Translations under genes and position numbers: made by a program
From: Chrysophaeum taylorii
Lineage: Eukaryota > Sar > Pelagophyceae > Pelagomonadales > Pelagomonadaceae
Reading direction: 5' to 3'
Assembly (NCBI GenBank): GCA_029834535.1
Contig: JAQMWT010000411.1
Coordinates: 1 to 29,890, forward strand
DNA: 29,890 bases
Notes under the pieces: generated by a model
What the model was told of the DNA's origin: nothing
What the model saw: the letters and a program-made list of their open reading frames with translations, nothing else
The model's database searches: none
In this document: piece after piece, positions 28,415 through 29,890 of the stretch
Layout of the letters: the number at the start of each line of letters is the position of its first letter
Position numbering within the stretch: the stretch's first letter is position 1

Positions 28415-28545
28415 GGACGGTGCCTTCTGAACCCGCTCCTTGTGAAGGAATCGGTCCTCCCGGCGTAGGTTGGCACCTGTTCGCCTCCCGAACGGGCCGG
28501 TTGGCTAACGGAACTTTTGCAGCGGGACGAGGGATGGCCGGGGAC
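28415..28545 (+). repeat. Dispersed repeat A, diverged copy 3
   Basis: GACGGTGCCTTCTGAACCCG, then CACCTGTTCGCCTCCCGAAC and GGGCCGGTTGGCTAAC correspond in order to 19226-19340. Many substitutions; same orientation as the right inverted repeat. Confidence 0.55.
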
Positions 28546-28615
28546 GCGGAAGGAAGTTGACGACGAAGTTGACAGTGAGTCCGAAAGCCCGCGGTCTCAA
28601 AAACGAGGCGAAGAT

Positions 28616-28709
28616 AGTTCACGTACGGCCGGGGTCTCATCAAGGCACTCCGAAAATTTCACATACCCACGAAGATATGGAACTCCCTCGTTCAAGACCG
28701 TGACAACTG
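28616..28709 (+). repeat. Dispersed repeat B, copy 2
   Basis: AGTTCACGTACGGCCGGGGT, CTCATCAAGGCACTCCG and CAAGACCGTGACAA follow the order of 10682-10768. As at the left inverted repeat, a repeat A copy lies nearby. Confidence 0.5.
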
Positions 28710-28823
28710 GCGACGAACCATATACATGCCCTCTGACCGCCCAGTGACTCTGATTGCACGCGCCACCGCGCTGGGAGCAAATAGCCGACGCCCCATGCAT
28801 TGGGCCGGCCTTTAGTTTATTAG

Positions 28824-29288
28824 TTAGTGGTGACAGCTGCCAGATACACGACGAGGGCGCGAGGAGCGAAGCAAAACTACGCCCGCGAGAATATCGAGAA
28901 TCGGCATGTCATGAAGTTCAAGAATCAGCTGAACGGCGGTGAGCAGCTGTAGCGGCCGGTCAACTACGTCGAGATCGGCTGGAAGAACCTCGACGCCTTC
29001 CTCGACCAGTTCGAACACAAGTATGCCAGGGTCAAGTGGTTCAAGCCCTCGGCGCCGCAGCCTTCGACGGGCGAACGGCTTACAGCTCAGGAGGCTACCC
29101 GAGATGCCCAGCGTGATGCCCTCGCGGCCCTGTGCGAGGAGCTGCCGCCGACGTCGATCGAGACGGCAAGGAGGATGGACCTCGTGCGAAGGGCCAAGTT
29201 GATGGGCCTCAAGCTCCAAGTCCCTAGGACCGACGGCAAGCCCTGCACGCGCCAGATGATAGTCGCCGAGCTCCGCAAGGCTTTTTAG
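28824..29288 (+). pseudogene. Unidentified protein C-terminus with in-frame TAG
   Basis: From 28824 the frame reads a basic segment (KQNYARENIENRHVMKFKN), stops at TAG 28950-28952, and continues without any ATG near the break as RPVNYVEIGWKNLDAFLDQF to the final ELRKAF and TAG at 29286-29288. Composition on both sides is protein-like: aromatic and acidic pattern after the stop, then RRAKLMGLKLQVPRTDG. About 154 codons in all. No family recognised; it could be the 3' end of a transposon gene or a host gene fragment. A nonsense mutation is the simplest reading of the TAG. Confidence 0.4.
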
Positions 29289-29890
29289 ATAACAGTAATC
29301 ACGACTGTGTTACCCTTCAGCAGAGTGAGACAGTGGTAGTCTGCCCTCGTCCTGTGCTCTAACAACGAGGACAGCACGGTGTGAATACCAGAGCGTTTTT
29401 CGGAATTAAAAGTGATAGAAATAAGAGAGCTAACCCTAGGATGGTTAGGCGAACGCCTTGCCGTCCTTACTTACACCTTACACCCATTACATCCTCCCAC
29501 CTCACTCTCATTTCAGCTCGACGCTCTCACCCCCGCCAATCTAAGCTGCTTTCATCAGCGCACGTTCGCTAGCCTGTGAGTTTACTCCTAAACCCTATGA
29601 TAGAGGGGTACTAACCCTAAATCAAATTTTATATCTCTACGCCCTCACAGATTGAACTCGGTGAGCGAAATCTGGATCAAACTAAGCAGGAAGGGACTTT
29701 CCATCGACAAGCATGTGGAGAGTGTTCTGGGCGGAATTGTACGGTGGAAGAGTGGCGGATGGAGAGATTCGACCCTCTCCGGGTACATGGTAGAGACTGC
29801 GTGCAGTCTTAGGCGTGTACAGACCATTCCGCTTGTCACATGCTAATATACATGTTAGGGATTTAGGTCCCAACTCCTTAAGGACATTAG
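29289..29890. other. No gene recognised
   Basis: AT-richer sequence with isolated CCTAAACCC and CTAACCCTAA words (29585-29625) and a GGAGAG/CTCTCC hairpin at 29761-29780. Short open frames on both strands overlap each other and have no motif. Confidence 0.4.

Noticed and set aside
28132..28560. 142-codon ORF
   Set aside because: Its 3' half is repeat A sequence and the 5' half has no recognisable feature.
29713..29790. tRNA-like T arm (GGAGAG ATTCGACC CTCTCC)
   Set aside because: Loop is 8 nt and no D arm, anticodon arm or full acceptor stem can be formed around it.

Overview
The window reads as transposon-packed nuclear DNA of a eukaryote, probably an alga, other protist or fungus; the sequence alone does not name the species. 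Evidence: two Ty3/gypsy LTR-retrotransposon pol genes, a MULE (Mutator-like) transposase relic, a Helitron helicase scrap, an EH-domain gene fragment, and no bacterial operon structure or Shine-Dalgarno spacing. GC is moderate to high and many reading frames are broken by single-base shifts, so most genes here are relics, or the assembly carries indels.

Layout. 1-1041: 3' part of a broken EH-domain (Eps15 homology) gene. 1423-1690: small TTAA-flanked inverted-repeat element (MITE-like). 1697-10280: a Ty3/gypsy element (element 1) with 332/329-bp LTRs about 97% identical. Its order is LTR, primer binding site, structured leader, Gag-Pro, a C5-cytosine DNA methyltransferase, reverse transcriptase-RNase H, a stretch of small hairpins, a scrap of the integrase C-terminus, LTR. 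10345-10770: small hypothetical ORF running into a dispersed repeat. 11088-19399: about 8.3 kb bounded by roughly 165-175-bp inverted repeats and filled by one very long, purine-poor, Pro/Ser/Thr-rich coding region (about 2,390 codons over three frames). 19502-19650: Helitron helicase scrap. 19988-23624: minus-strand Ty3/gypsy pol (element 2) with intact RT, RNase H and integrase. 24722-27732: minus-strand MULE transposase pseudogene, with six C-rich subterminal repeats upstream at 27803-28010. 28415-29288: diverged dispersed repeats and a coding fragment with an in-frame TAG. 29289-29890: nothing recognisable.

How the parts fit. The standout is the methyltransferase lying between protease and reverse transcriptase of element 1. 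It keeps recognisable motifs I, IV, VI, VIII, IX and X, and is in its own frame: Gag-Pro, methyltransferase and RT sit in three successive -1 frames. Retrotransposons carrying C5 methyltransferases have been reported for dinoflagellates (Symbiodinium) and a charophyte (Klebsormidium), so the principle is known; this architecture is the thing to follow up. Element 1 has lost its integrase, while element 2 is a related pol that retains one, suggesting dependence on a relative. Element 1 also carries a run of RNA-structure signals: a hairpin across the LTR/PBS junction, an 11-bp hairpin beside it, a leader hairpin with conserved loop and changed stem in two copies, and three hairpins containing the complement of the PBS.
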